A DNA stretch of 48,313 nucleotides from the NCBI GenBank assembly GCA_013373425.1, contig JABXHW010000031.1, forward strand, positions 1-48,313, in the 5' to 3' direction. Of this stretch, positions 1 through 8,074 are shown piece after piece (the first letter of the stretch is position 1; every line of letters begins with the position of its first letter). This DNA is from Flavobacteriia bacterium (GTDB lineage Bacteria > Bacteroidota > Bacteroidia > Flavobacteriales > Schleiferiaceae). A program made the position numbers and the translations under genes. The notes under the pieces are model-generated. The model saw only the letters and a program-made list of their open reading frames with translations, had not been told where the DNA came from and did no database searches.

Positions 1-520
1 CTCGATAGCCTCTTCGGTGCAAAGATCTCCCACTGCTATCGAGGAAAATCTCACATCTATTTCGAATCAAGTGAATAGAAATAACCACATCCGGATTCTC
101 CTTGTCGATATTCGGACGACGGCGCATGTTTTTCATGAAGTGATCCACTACTCCATCCTTAGCGCGCAACGCCGCGAAATGAGTATTTGGGAAAATATCC
201 GAGTGAACTACAGAATCGATGAGAATAGACTTATTCACTTCGAAGAGTTCTCCCCAAGGAATTTCATACATCGCACGATATAAATCGTCCTGATGTCTGA
301 CCTCAAAATTCGCGATAGGTCTAAGAATTCTAAGTGCTGTTGAAGCCCAAAGGTTCGCTTTATAGATGAAGCCCAAATCTCCTGTGAATTTTACAGCTCG
401 TTTCAACGGCTTCACATCTCTTGCGCCGAGCTGTTTAAGCTCTTGAGCAAGAACGGTTTCAAGGCCAAAGAAGGTCTTAGCCACAAGACTTTGATCCTTC
501 GTGGAAATGGTTAATTGCAT
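1..520 (-). CDS. THUMP-domain class I SAM-dependent 23S rRNA methyltransferase (RlmL/RlmK type), N-terminal part
   Basis: The reverse strand reads from ATG at 520 off the window edge, giving about 173 residues that begin MQLTISTKDQSLVAKTFFGL and continue with ETVLAQELKQLGARDVKPL. This opening, followed by a THUMP-like region (GDLGFIYKANLWASTALRIL) and a late HRRGYR motif, is typical of COG0116 methyltransferases, which make m2G in 23S rRNA. The THUMP domain binds RNA. The SAM-binding catalytic domain lies outside the window, so neither activity nor intactness can be judged. A perfect -7 box (TATCTTTG on the minus strand, 525-532) ends only 4 nt before the ATG, which suggests a leaderless transcript. 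The family assignment is from motif recognition; the exact target base is not determined. Confidence 0.8.
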   Translation of the reverse strand, partial: MQLTISTKDQSLVAKTFFGLETVLAQELKQLGARDVKPLKRAVKFTGDLGFIYKANLWASTALRILRPIANFEVRHQDDLYRAMYEIPWGELFEVNKSILIDSVVHSDIFPNTHFAALRAKDGVVDHFMKNMRRRPNIDKENPDVVISIHLIRNRCEIFLDSSGRSLHRRGYR

Positions 521-524
521 AGAG

Positions 525-532
525 CAAAGATA
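525..532 (-). promoter_or_regulatory. -7 promoter box of the THUMP methyltransferase gene
   Basis: The minus strand reads TATCTTTG, an exact match to the Bacteroidota -7 consensus TAnnTTTG. Four bases (CTCT) separate it from the ATG at 520. No TTG is seen 19 nt upstream, so the -33 element is weak or absent. Confidence 0.6.
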
Positions 533-931
533 AGGCTAGCCCGTAGAACTGTGCGGGAGTCGAACTTTTCTTTCGCCGGCTGTAGAGTGGTCACTTCTTC
601 GCGTAGATTTCATCTATGAAAAACGGTCTTTTCTAGTTCTGAGAACTTCATAGCGAGAAGCCATCTGCACTGAGAAACTCTCAGATTTCTATCCTATTTC
701 GAAGATAGTAAGTTCCAAATAAATGGGTCAATGAGACCACATCTTACTTCGCAATATTAGTAAGTAAGATTTCGGAATCTTCGTCGATTGAGAAGTGTAG
801 TGTTTTAGTGGCTCGAGGAGATTTTGTGCATGTATGCATAATTGGTTACAAGTCGTTTGTTTGACTCCGACTATCACCATGTAAGCAGTGCAAAGTCTCT
901 TCAATTGACATAAAGAACGATTTAATTACAA
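533..931. other. Gene-free gap with inverted repeats
   Basis: No convincing ORF is seen on either strand. The gap contains a perfect 9-bp inverted repeat, ATCTTACTT (741-749) and AAGTAAGAT (762-770) with a 12-nt loop. It is followed by a small GATT-tcgg-AATC hairpin (769-780). A further 6-bp perfect hairpin CTGAGA/TCTCAG lies at 670-684. None has a clear U-tract, so they may be weak terminators for the lipoprotein pair or part of a small RNA. No tRNA is present. Confidence 0.4.
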
Positions 932-1330
932 CTATCTCGGTTTTTCCAATCGATTCTCGAGTATGATTCTTGCATGACCGGATTCCAAATAAATGCTATC
1001 ACAATTCCTCAAATCCTTATCTGTAGCATAGTAAATTTTCTGATGTTTTTGCGGAGTAAGTGTGATTTGATGATTATGGTTTACACTATAAATGGCGCGG
1101 CTCCAGCCATCATTCGAACAACCTATAGCACTTAAAATAATCATTGAATCGAGATCACAATAAACTCTTACAATTGAATCAAATGGGCTTGATAAGTAAA
1201 AAGTGTATTTGAACATCTCCACCCCCTTTACGGAATCAATTTCAACTTTGGTGAAATATGACTTCAGCCTTGGCTCTGTCTTACTACAAGAAAAGAGACA
1301 AAATATGGTCAGTACTAGTATTGTTCTCAT
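932..1330 (-). CDS. Small unrecognised lipoprotein
   Basis: The product is 132 aa if started at ATG 1330. A longer in-frame extension to 1456 overlaps the upstream gene and would bury the signal peptide, so the short start is preferred. Residues 1-13 (MRTILVLTIFCLFS) form a type II signal peptide with the lipobox ending at Cys14, followed by Ser-Lys. The mature part is polar, contains Cys pairs (CDLDS, GCSN, NCDS) and has no family I recognise. It is probably anchored in an envelope membrane. It lies 55 bp downstream of another lipoprotein gene on the same strand, and the two may be co-transcribed. Function is unknown. Confidence 0.6.
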   Translation of the reverse strand: MRTILVLTIFCLFSCSKTEPRLKSYFTKVEIDSVKGVEMFKYTFYLSSPFDSIVRVYCDLDSMIILSAIGCSNDGWSRAIYSVNHNHQITLTPQKHQKIYYATDKDLRNCDSIYLESGHARIILENRLEKPR

Positions 1331-1385
1331 CTCGCCTGATTTACTTGTGAAGGCTTCACCGACTAGTAATACAGTTAAGCAACAT

Positions 1386-2111
1386 TTATAGCCACGTCGG
1401 ATGTGGAAGGCTGAAGTCTCGACCTCGAAAGATCTGATAACGGAAAACATATTCACGTTTCCGGAACACTGTTATTTCTCTTTCTTGACTATCAATGTTA
1501 GAATAATCAAGAGTTCCTCCATAACCAAAATAATACTGCAAGCTATCCGAGGAATGCAACAACGTTAGAGACTGCGGGTCAAATGAATATGATTTTAAGT
1601 TTTTAAACCAAACTTCATCAAGACCTGAAATATCTTCATTACAAGTGTAGTAGAAATGCTCAATTCTTTTTTCCACAGGGTTTAACCCATTCAAGACCTT
1701 TAATCGTGAGTTTGTTACATCCAGATAAACACCATTGGCAAGTTGCCGAATTGTAATCTCATCATGTTCACCTCCAATTATTCGAATCATGCTAAGTGAT
1801 GGATTATCAATTTTTATATGTGAAGACACACAATCCCCCAGCACTAGTACTTCCAATTTTTCTAACTTATCAAAGTTGAAGTCATCTGAAATTCGACAAC
1901 TTTGACCATATATCCTCGTCACATTTGGAAAGCTATCAAAAATGGCATCGGTAATCGTAACTCCAACTAAAGCGACAGAATCGTTTGAACCGAAGAAGTT
2001 GTCAGCTTCACTAAATTTATTTCTCTTGCCATCATCACAATAAATGGAATCTATGTCTTGGCTCATTGAGCATCCGACAATAAACAAAAAGGCAATTATT
2101 AACCTACCCAT
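1386..2111 (-). CDS. Unrecognised lipoprotein with leucine-rich-repeat-like segment
   Basis: Starting at ATG 2111 gives 241 aa with a lipoprotein signal (MGRLIIAFLFIVG, lipobox Cys14). The ORF extends upstream to 2147, but that would put a charged stretch before the signal peptide. Residues of about 50-170 show irregular Leu/Ile spacing and short strand-like blocks (LEKLEVLVLGDC, SLSMIRIIGG, NGVYLDVTNSRLKVL) reminiscent of degenerate leucine-rich repeats; no canonical LRR consensus repeats cleanly. The region looks more AT-rich by eye than the flanking genes. It is probably a surface or periplasmic lipoprotein of unknown partner, paired with the small lipoprotein downstream. The LRR suggestion is weak. 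Confidence 0.6.
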   Translation of the reverse strand: MGRLIIAFLFIVGCSMSQDIDSIYCDDGKRNKFSEADNFFGSNDSVALVGVTITDAIFDSFPNVTRIYGQSCRISDDFNFDKLEKLEVLVLGDCVSSHIKIDNPSLSMIRIIGGEHDEITIRQLANGVYLDVTNSRLKVLNGLNPVEKRIEHFYYTCNEDISGLDEVWFKNLKSYSFDPQSLTLLHSSDSLQYYFGYGGTLDYSNIDSQEREITVFRKREYVFRYQIFRGRDFSLPHPTWL

Positions 2112-2213
2112 TCTCTTACTGATTATTAAACCGTTGTTCCGACTCATCGGTGGAGAGTGAGACAGTCAAATTATCAAACGTTTAGATTTAAAGCTACAGC
2201 TTTCTTCCCGAAA

Positions 2214-3617
2214 CTATTCTTTCACCCAGCGCACGGTGTGCACTTCTTCACCAGCAACGAACTTCACAATGTACATTCCTGAAGAAAGGTTGGATACATC
2301 TAGCCGCTTGGAGCCATTGAACTCACCTGTTAGAAGGATCTTGCCATCCAACGTCATAACTTGATACTTCGATGATTCGTTAACCGTGGATTCCAGCGTT
2401 AAAAGGTTTGCACCCGGATTCGGATAGACAGTGAATCTAGAAATAGCCTCAAACTCAGGAGTGGACACGTTTTGGCACGTCTGTGAATTCATATTGTCAA
2501 TCACATAATCAGACATTGTGATTAGAGCGAGACTGTTCTCATTCACCTTTGTAAAATCGTTGGATACAACAGCCATCGTAAAGCCATATTCCGGGCAGGC
2601 GGCTACTATCACAGATCCCAATCCATTTCCGCCGTGCCCGTAGAAAACAATAGTGTCGCTAGCACTTCTGGAGGTCCAAATCCAACTGCCTAAACCGTAG
2701 TTAATTTCGAAACTTCCCAACGCGGTCCCAGGAACAATTTGAGGGGTTTGGTCCACTTTCATGCGCGTCTCCGCCATACTCAAAGGAGAAAGCACGCTCC
2801 CGAAATGTAGCGTGTGAAAATATCTAGCCGATTCCCTTAAGATTGTGCACCAAGACCCACCGCCGCCGCGAGTGGACAGGTATGAGGTATGACTCCACGT
2901 GCTTCGATCTTGTCCCCCACTCCAAACACCGTTGAGTTCACTCATCGACACCCCTTCATTGCTCAGCTTAGAACGTGAAAGACCCATTGGCGTGAATATG
3001 CGGGTTGCAACTTCATCCGCATAAGCGTTTCCACTTATTTCTTCAATCATGAAACCCAAAAGAGTGTAGCCTGTGAACGCATTGTATTCAAAGTCGCCAT
3101 TAGGATTGGCCGTGGGAACCTGAAACTGCGGGAGAAAAACATCCCTTTCATTCCAGAGGCTGTCACGATCTCCCCATATGGCCGTCCAAAGTGGCGACCC
3201 ATCGTACCAAGCGTTTCCCAGAATACTAGTGTGACTCAAAATGCTCCGAATCGTCAGGTTGCTGTCGATTCCCGACCAGTTGTTCGTATTGATATACAAA
3301 CCTACAGGATCGTCAATATCTAAGAGTCCGTCTTCTTGCATAAGCATGATAACCGTTGCCGTAAGCGATTTTGTATTGCTCGCGACATGCCAGAGCTTTG
3401 ACGTATCAATGGGCGTTGAGCCCGTTTGTACACCGGAGGTCAGACTGAGTTCGCAACCGCTGTCAAAAATCAAAGTGACCTCCATTCCTGCAATACTTGA
3501 AGAACTCCGAATTCCATCCAATTGCTGTTGAAGACCAAACGCGAATGCCGAATCAACCTGAGCAATAGTGGATAGGTTTATCAGAATCAAACAGAAAGCT
3601 GAGATAATAGGTTTCAT
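2214..3617 (-). CDS. Secreted serine hydrolase (beta-lactamase/class C family) with type IX sorting domain
   Basis: The 467-aa product begins with a signal peptide (MKPIISAFCLILINLSTIAQ). The penicillin-binding/class C fold is shown by the SxxK motif SNTK (Ser80, Lys83), the tyrosine motif region FEYNAFTGYTLLG (Tyr178) and an HGGNG segment near residue 328 in place of KTG. The usual Y-x-N reads Tyr-Asn-Ala here, so the Asn position is altered. The last ~75 residues (FTVYPNPGANLLTLES... to VRWVKE) are a Por secretion C-terminal sorting domain, so the enzyme is exported by the type IX system to the surface or medium. Family members act as esterases or D-amino-acid peptidases; the substrate cannot be told. 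It stands alone, divergent from the DUF1028 gene. Confidence 0.85.
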   Translation of the reverse strand: MKPIISAFCLILINLSTIAQVDSAFAFGLQQQLDGIRSSSSIAGMEVTLIFDSGCELSLTSGVQTGSTPIDTSKLWHVASNTKSLTATVIMLMQEDGLLDIDDPVGLYINTNNWSGIDSNLTIRSILSHTSILGNAWYDGSPLWTAIWGDRDSLWNERDVFLPQFQVPTANPNGDFEYNAFTGYTLLGFMIEEISGNAYADEVATRIFTPMGLSRSKLSNEGVSMSELNGVWSGGQDRSTWSHTSYLSTRGGGGSWCTILRESARYFHTLHFGSVLSPLSMAETRMKVDQTPQIVPGTALGSFEINYGLGSWIWTSRSASDTIVFYGHGGNGLGSVIVAACPEYGFTMAVVSNDFTKVNENSLALITMSDYVIDNMNSQTCQNVSTPEFEAISRFTVYPNPGANLLTLESTVNESSKYQVMTLDGKILLTGEFNGSKRLDVSNLSSGMYIVKFVAGEEVHTVRWVKE

Positions 3618-3675
3618 TACGAGGGTGGTTAGTTAGTAGCAGCAATGTACTCTTTCTAACTGATAATCAGAATAC

Positions 3676-3683
3676 TATATTTA
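3676..3683 (+). promoter_or_regulatory. Near-consensus -7 box of the DUF1028 gene
   Basis: TATATTTA differs from TAnnTTTG only at the last base and ends 5 nt before ATG 3689. This fits the leaderless spacing seen at other genes in the window. Confidence 0.4.
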
Positions 3684-3688
3684 CATCT

Positions 3689-4435
3689 ATGAAGCACGTA
3701 TATCTACTTACCCTACTTTCTTTATTTACTGTACCGCTCACGGCCCAAGACACCTTCTCCATCGTAGCTGTCGATCCCAGAACAGGAGAAATTGGCGCAG
3801 CGGGTGCGTCTTGTGTCGACTTGTTTCAGTTCGACATTGACCGTGCCGATTTCTTGAGTCAGATTGTTCCAGGTATTGGAGCTGTAAATACTCAGGCTTA
3901 CTACAATCCCGAGAATCAAGAACTAGCCAATCGATTCTTGAAAATGGGTCTCGCTCCCGATCAAATTATCACAGAGCTCGAGAGCAATGACGTGGAAGAT
4001 CGCCCTTACTTCCGCCAATATGGAGTTGTTACCCTCACCAACACGACGGCTAAAGCATGGGCGTACACGGGTGATTCAACCAACGCCTACACCGGTCACA
4101 TTATCGGCCCTGGATATGCCATTCAAGGGAATATCCTGAGCGGTTCAGCTGTTCTCGATTCCATGGAAGCGCGCTTTGTAAGAACGGAAGGAGACTTGGC
4201 CACGAGGCTAATGGCCGCCATGCAGGGCGCGAATGTGGTTGGAGCCGACTCTCGATGCGCACCAAATGGCACGTCCTCTCTCTTTGCATTTTTGAAAGTA
4301 GCCCAACCCGAAGATGAAGAAGGAATGCCTTCTACGCTCATCAATGTAATGACGCACGATGGGGATAGAAAAGAACCCATCGACTTGCTACAGCGCCAGT
4401 TCGATCAAATGAGAGCGGTGCAAGTAAGACCTTAA
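3689..4435 (+). CDS. Secreted DUF1028 family protein
   Basis: A 248-aa protein with a signal peptide (MKHVYLLTLLSLFTVPLTAQ). The mature part starts DTFSIVAVDPRTGEIGAAGAS, which is the DUF1028 hallmark (an Ntn-hydrolase-like fold). Other conserved blocks are the G-I-G-A-V-N-T-Q region, GPGYAIQGNIL and the Asp/Arg-rich GADSRCAPNGTSS stretch. DUF1028 proteins have no firmly established reaction; the fold suggests a hydrolase of amide bonds, which is inference. The signal peptide puts it in the periplasm or outside. It is followed by a lipoprotein alpha/beta hydrolase on the same strand after 46 bp, possibly in one transcript. Confidence 0.85.
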   Translation: MKHVYLLTLLSLFTVPLTAQDTFSIVAVDPRTGEIGAAGASCVDLFQFDIDRADFLSQIVPGIGAVNTQAYYNPENQELANRFLKMGLAPDQIITELESNDVEDRPYFRQYGVVTLTNTTAKAWAYTGDSTNAYTGHIIGPGYAIQGNILSGSAVLDSMEARFVRTEGDLATRLMAAMQGANVVGADSRCAPNGTSSLFAFLKVAQPEDEEGMPSTLINVMTHDGDRKEPIDLLQRQFDQMRAVQVRP

Positions 4436-4481
4436 GAAAACGCTAACACTGTGGGAGCTTCGCTTTGAGTAGATTCACATC

Positions 4482-5228
4482 ATGAAAAGACTGCTTCTCC
4501 TACTCTTCCTGCCTTTTTTGAGCTGTAACCCTGCCGCTGATTTCCCTGCCCAACATGTTGAAATCAAGGGTGAAGGAGCGGTCACCATCATCTTTGAAAG
4601 TGGAATGGCGGGCACGCATGATGAATGGGATGGGTATATCGATACCCTCTCGAAGTTCGCTCGTGTGTTTACTTATGATCGAGCTGGAATCGGTTCGTCG
4701 GATTCCACCCATGCGGAACGGACCATCCCGAGGATGCATGAAGAACTTCAGCATCTCCTGAGCGAGAATAGTATCGAGCCACCTTTTATCCTAGTGGGCC
4801 ACAGCATGGGGAGTTACATTTCCAGATATTTCGCCGATCAGAATCCCAAATCCGTGGTAGGAATGCTACTCATCGACCCAAGTCCGAATCGTTTGTATGA
4901 TGAATACTCAGAAGAAGAGATGAGCAATTTCATCCAATTTGGCGAAGAGGCGATGTCGAATTCTCCTCAAGGCGATATCAACGAATGGAGAGCCTATTTG
5001 GACAACCGAAAGTATGTGGATGGATTAGTACCGAATAACGACATCCCAGTGATTATCCTATCCGGAACTCAATGGGATTTCTGGGAGTACCACGAAGATT
5101 TCATGAACGAGCATCCTATGAGTCAGCATGTACAACTCGACGGTTCTCATGCGTTGCACAAGGAGCATCCAGCCACCATAACGAGGTATTTATTTAATCT
5201 AATTGAAAGCTATCAAGAGAATCGCTAA
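4482..5228 (+). CDS. Alpha/beta-hydrolase lipoprotein
   Basis: A 248-aa protein whose first 15 residues (MKRLLLLLFLPFLSC) form a lipoprotein signal with the lipobox Cys at 15. The alpha/beta-hydrolase fold is seen in the strand and oxyanion region IIFESGMAGTHDEW, the Tyr-Asp-Arg-Ala-Gly-Ile-Gly-Ser segment at 65-72, the nucleophile elbow GHSMG (Ser108), the acid strand LLIDPSPN and a C-terminal GSHALHKEHP carrying the catalytic His. This is the proline-iminopeptidase/esterase-like subgroup. Substrate unknown. A surface or periplasmic location is inferred from the lipobox. It sits between the DUF1028 gene and a small secreted protein, all on the plus strand. Confidence 0.85.
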   Translation: MKRLLLLLFLPFLSCNPAADFPAQHVEIKGEGAVTIIFESGMAGTHDEWDGYIDTLSKFARVFTYDRAGIGSSDSTHAERTIPRMHEELQHLLSENSIEPPFILVGHSMGSYISRYFADQNPKSVVGMLLIDPSPNRLYDEYSEEEMSNFIQFGEEAMSNSPQGDINEWRAYLDNRKYVDGLVPNNDIPVIILSGTQWDFWEYHEDFMNEHPMSQHVQLDGSHALHKEHPATITRYLFNLIESYQENR

Positions 5229-5274
5229 ATTGCTTTGGCCTGAAACTTGAGTAGATGAATAGAAAATAGAAATC

Positions 5275-5544
5275 ATGAAGAAGATCATCACATCAGCCAT
5301 TGCCTTATTCGTGGGACTCTCCATGCAGGCACAACAAGAAGAAACATCGAATACGCTACCTGCGCAACGAACAGTGCAGACAACGGAATCGGCGAATGCG
5401 GAACACCTAGGCCGCGGTGGCAATGTCCAATTGAACTTGCCTCCTCAAAGCCAACTACGTCAAATGTCGAAAAGAGAACTTCGACAAATCAGACAGAGGG
5501 AAACAGTTCCTGCACGTCGCACTGAAGAAACCATTCGACGATAA
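5275..5544 (+). CDS. Small secreted basic protein of unknown function
   Basis: The 89-aa product has a signal peptide (MKKIITSAIALFVGLSMQAQ). The mature chain of about 69 residues is low in hydrophobics, Gln/Thr/Glu-rich in the first half and Arg-rich in the second (RQMSKRELRQIRQRE...). No family was recognised. It is the last gene before a strong hairpin at 5568-5603. An intrinsically disordered periplasmic or secreted protein is the most that can be inferred. Confidence 0.6.
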   Translation: MKKIITSAIALFVGLSMQAQQEETSNTLPAQRTVQTTESANAEHLGRGGNVQLNLPPQSQLRQMSKRELRQIRQRETVPARRTEETIRR

Positions 5545-5567
5545 GGATTAGCCTCATATCAAATCAT

Positions 5568-5603
5568 AAAAGCTCGGAGCCCATATGGGTATTCCGAGCT
5601 TTT
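5568..5603. terminator. Hairpin terminator, possibly bidirectional
   Basis: The arms are perfect 11-bp inverted repeats: AAAAGCTCGGA (5568-5578) and TCCGAGCTTTT (5593-5603). The 14-nt loop contains the palindrome CCCATATGGG. It ends the 3.7-5.5 kb plus-strand gene group and shows that the downstream transporter cannot start at the in-frame codon at 5585. Confidence 0.7.
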
Positions 5604-5623
5604 CATTTATGTACCTTCGCGCC

Positions 5624-6391
5624 ATGGAATTTGGAGGATGGGATTGGGTCATTTTCATCGTTGGCGGTATGCTCGCCGGTGTAATTAATACGCTAGCGGG
5701 AAACGGTTCTGCAATTACCCTTTCCTTGCTGCTTACTACGGGAATGGATGCAAGCGTGGCCAATGCTACAAACCGAATCGGAGTACTTCTGCAGACGCTC
5801 ACTTCGGTGGCTAGTTTGAAACGCAGTCAGCGTACCTACCACCTCATCAAGCACAGCACTTGGTATTTTCTTCCCACTGGAATCGGATCGCTTTTAGGCG
5901 CCTTAGTCGCCGTAGAAATACCCGATGAAGTGCTCAAGATTATCATCGGCATTTTCATGGTGGGGATTCTCTTCACTTTGATACTCAAACCAAGCCGATG
6001 GCTGATTGCAACCGACGCTAGCAAAAACCGCAAAACCACGGTGAACTGGATTTTGATGTTCATCATCGGTTTCTACGGCGGATTCATTCAGATGGGCATT
6101 GGAATCATGATGTTGGCCGCCTTGGTGCTCAGCGCTAAGTTTAGCTTGAAAGATGCAAATATCATCAAGCTCGTTCTTGCATTTGTACTCATTCTCATCG
6201 CCTTCTTTGTCTACTTGTTGGCAGGGGATATTGTTTGGCTGCCCGGTATTGCTCTTGCTATTGGAGCCATGATTGGCGCTTGGTTTGGAACCCGATATGT
6301 CTTGTATCATCCGAAAGCGAACGATTACATCCGCTATGTCCTCATCGGAATCATCCTAGTGGCCTTGGTGAAAATCTTCATTTTGGATTAA
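5624..6391 (+). CDS. TSUP family (TauE/SafE) membrane transporter
   Basis: Started at ATG 5624, the product is 255 aa; earlier in-frame codons fall inside the terminator hairpin. The sequence has about eight hydrophobic segments and the N-terminal family signature GGMLAGVINTLAGNGSAITLSLLL (read from residue ~12), with the repeat in the second half (GFYGGFIQMGIGIMMLAALV). TSUP proteins export or import small anions such as sulfite, sulfoacetate or other organosulfur compounds; the ligand here is unknown. A -7-like box TACCTTCG (5612-5619) ends 4 nt before the ATG, matching the leaderless spacing seen elsewhere. No sulfur-metabolism genes adjoin it. Confidence 0.85.
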   Translation: MEFGGWDWVIFIVGGMLAGVINTLAGNGSAITLSLLLTTGMDASVANATNRIGVLLQTLTSVASLKRSQRTYHLIKHSTWYFLPTGIGSLLGALVAVEIPDEVLKIIIGIFMVGILFTLILKPSRWLIATDASKNRKTTVNWILMFIIGFYGGFIQMGIGIMMLAALVLSAKFSLKDANIIKLVLAFVLILIAFFVYLLAGDIVWLPGIALAIGAMIGAWFGTRYVLYHPKANDYIRYVLIGIILVALVKIFILD

Positions 6392-6500
6392 TCCATCTGA
6401 AACCGAGCTTCCTTTCTACAATCTGAATTATCTTCGCTTGTGATTCTGTAAGATTGATTAGCAATGGACGTCATTCAGAATCAACTATCCGCCTTGGTTT

Positions 6501-7199
6501 ATGACGAATTACCTCATTCTGTTTGGTTCTGTTTGGGTTGGTGTGCTACTTGCCTCCTTGTTTAAAAAGAACGTTGCATTGAGCACATCCATGCTCCTTG
6601 CTTTCAGTGGGGCCTTCCTATTCGCTATCTGTGTTCTCCACCTGATTCCAGACTTGTATCACGGGCACAATCACACCCCTGGTCTTCTCATAGTCATCGG
6701 CTTCATCTCGCAATTCCTCCTCGATTTTCTATCTAGAGGCGTTGAGCACGGACACGCTCACAGCGGAGATGTGATGCGAGGAAGCTTACCTATTGGGATA
6801 TTCACCGGACTCTTCATTCACGCCTTCCTCGAAGGGGTTCCTACCCACGGAATGGACGACGTCAGTCTACGAGGTTTTCTAGTGGCCATCGCCTTGCACA
6901 AGTTGCCGATTGCCATGGTTTTATTCCTATTGTTGAAGGAAGCGGAGATTAAGCCTGTGAGAATTTGGCTTTCGATTCTAGCCTTTTCGCTGATGGCACC
7001 TTTGGGAGCCTTAAGTATGGAAGTTATTCCAGGGGTCGATCATTGGATGCCACACATCAGTGCTTTTGTCATTGGTATTCTGCTGCATGTGAGCACCACC
7101 ATCTTGTATGAGTCGAACAAAGACCACCGATTCAACGTTCGAAAGCTCAGCGTGGTAATCCTCGGTGTAGTGTTGGCTTATTTCACCATTCACCACTAG
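6501..7199 (+). CDS. ZIP family metal transporter
   Basis: A 232-aa membrane protein. The His-rich loop HGHNH near residue 54 and HGHAHS near 83 are typical ZIP metal-binding loops. The core motif HAFLEGVPTHG followed by ALHKLPIAMVLF matches the conserved transmembrane IV-V metal-binding residues (His, Glu, Pro, His). It is probably an inner-membrane importer of Zn2+ or another divalent metal; which metal is not decided by sequence. It stands 110 bp after the TSUP gene. A weak -7-like sequence (TATCTTCG) lies within the upstream gap. Confidence 0.85.
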   Translation: MTNYLILFGSVWVGVLLASLFKKNVALSTSMLLAFSGAFLFAICVLHLIPDLYHGHNHTPGLLIVIGFISQFLLDFLSRGVEHGHAHSGDVMRGSLPIGIFTGLFIHAFLEGVPTHGMDDVSLRGFLVAIALHKLPIAMVLFLLLKEAEIKPVRIWLSILAFSLMAPLGALSMEVIPGVDHWMPHISAFVIGILLHVSTTILYESNKDHRFNVRKLSVVILGVVLAYFTIHH

Positions 7200-7279
7200 G
7201 GATTCGAGCTAATCGAAGCACCTTATAAGTAGATAGACAATAGTAATGTTCGCATGGCCAAAAGCCCGTGCTATCCGCT

Positions 7280-7287
7280 TATCTTTG
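7280..7287 (+). promoter_or_regulatory. -7 box of the peroxiredoxin gene
   Basis: TATCTTTG is an exact TAnnTTTG match 37 nt before the peroxiredoxin ATG at 7325. It gives an A-rich leader of roughly 33 nt. No clear TTG -33 element is seen. Confidence 0.55.
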
Positions 7288-7324
7288 TGCAACAAAATTG
7301 AAATTAACACCTAAATAAAATACT

Positions 7325-7954
7325 ATGGCAGTATTAGTTGGAAAGCAGGCTCCAGACTTCAATGCTTCAGCAGTAATTAACGGAGAAGAGATCGTAGAGA
7401 ACTTCTCACTTTCACAATTCCGTGGCAAGTATGTGATCTTGTTCTTCTACCCAAAGGACTTCACTTTTGTATGTCCAACTGAGCTTCACGCATTCCAAGC
7501 GAAGATGGACGAATTCAAAAGCCGTGGTGTAGAGATCATCGCTGTGTCTACAGACACTGAGCAATCTCACTGGGGTTGGTTGCAACTTTCAAAAGATCAC
7601 GGTGGCATCCAAGGTATCACTTACCCAATCGTAGCTGATACCAACAAGACCATCTCTCACAACTACGATGTATTGGCAGGAAGCTGGCACTACAACGAAA
7701 ACGACGAGTTGGAAGCGGACGGCGAAATGGTAGCGTACAGAGGTCTTTTCTTGATCGACAAGGAAGGCGTTGTTCGTCACCAATTGGTAAACGACCTCCC
7801 ATTGGGACGTAACGTTGAAGAAGCACTTCGCATGGTTGACGCACTTCAGTTCTTTGAAGAGAAAGGTGAAGTTTGCCCAGCGAACTGGAACAAAGGTTCA
7901 GAAGGTATGCAGGCTACTCACGACGGAGTTGCTAGCTACCTCAGCAAGAACTAA
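7325..7954 (+). CDS. ahpC: Typical 2-Cys peroxiredoxin (AhpC/Prx1 type)
   Basis: The 209-aa protein has the peroxidatic motif DFTFVCPTE with Cys50, and the resolving Cys184 in EVCPANW, so it is a typical two-Cys enzyme that reduces H2O2, organic peroxides and peroxynitrite in the cytosol. Length and motifs match the Prx1/AhpC subfamily. No AhpF reductase is nearby; the reductant is probably thioredoxin, for which a gene lies at 12.6-13 kb. It has its own promoter and a strong terminator immediately after, so it is monocistronic. Its codons look strongly biased (many AAC, GGT, CGT), as expected for a highly expressed gene. The symbol follows family usage; no experimental link is implied. Confidence 0.9.
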   Translation: MAVLVGKQAPDFNASAVINGEEIVENFSLSQFRGKYVILFFYPKDFTFVCPTELHAFQAKMDEFKSRGVEIIAVSTDTEQSHWGWLQLSKDHGGIQGITYPIVADTNKTISHNYDVLAGSWHYNENDELEADGEMVAYRGLFLIDKEGVVRHQLVNDLPLGRNVEEALRMVDALQFFEEKGEVCPANWNKGSEGMQATHDGVASYLSKN

Positions 7955-7976
7955 GAATCACTTTGATTCACATAGA

Positions 7977-8005
7977 AATCCCTCCATCTCGGAGGGATTT
8001 TTTTT
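7977..8005 (+). terminator. Rho-independent terminator of the peroxiredoxin gene
   Basis: A perfect 9-bp stem AATCCCTCC/GGAGGGATT (7977-7985 and 7991-7999) with a 5-nt loop is followed by a run of eight T. Confidence 0.9.
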
Positions 8006-8074
8006 GCCCTTGCCGTTGGCACAAAGACCGTACTTTCATCTTAACTTTACGTATTAACCTCTCTAATCATTCCT

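Noticed and set aside
17-283. Plus-strand 88-residue reading frame
   Set aside because: It is antisense to the THUMP methyltransferase, which has clear family motifs.
541-600. tRNA-like T-loop (reverse strand AGTTCGACTCCCGC)
   Set aside because: No matching T stem, anticodon arm or acceptor stem could be drawn around it.
5585-5623. Longer TSUP protein starting at 5585
   Set aside because: The codon lies inside the terminator hairpin, and the extension adds no conserved sequence.
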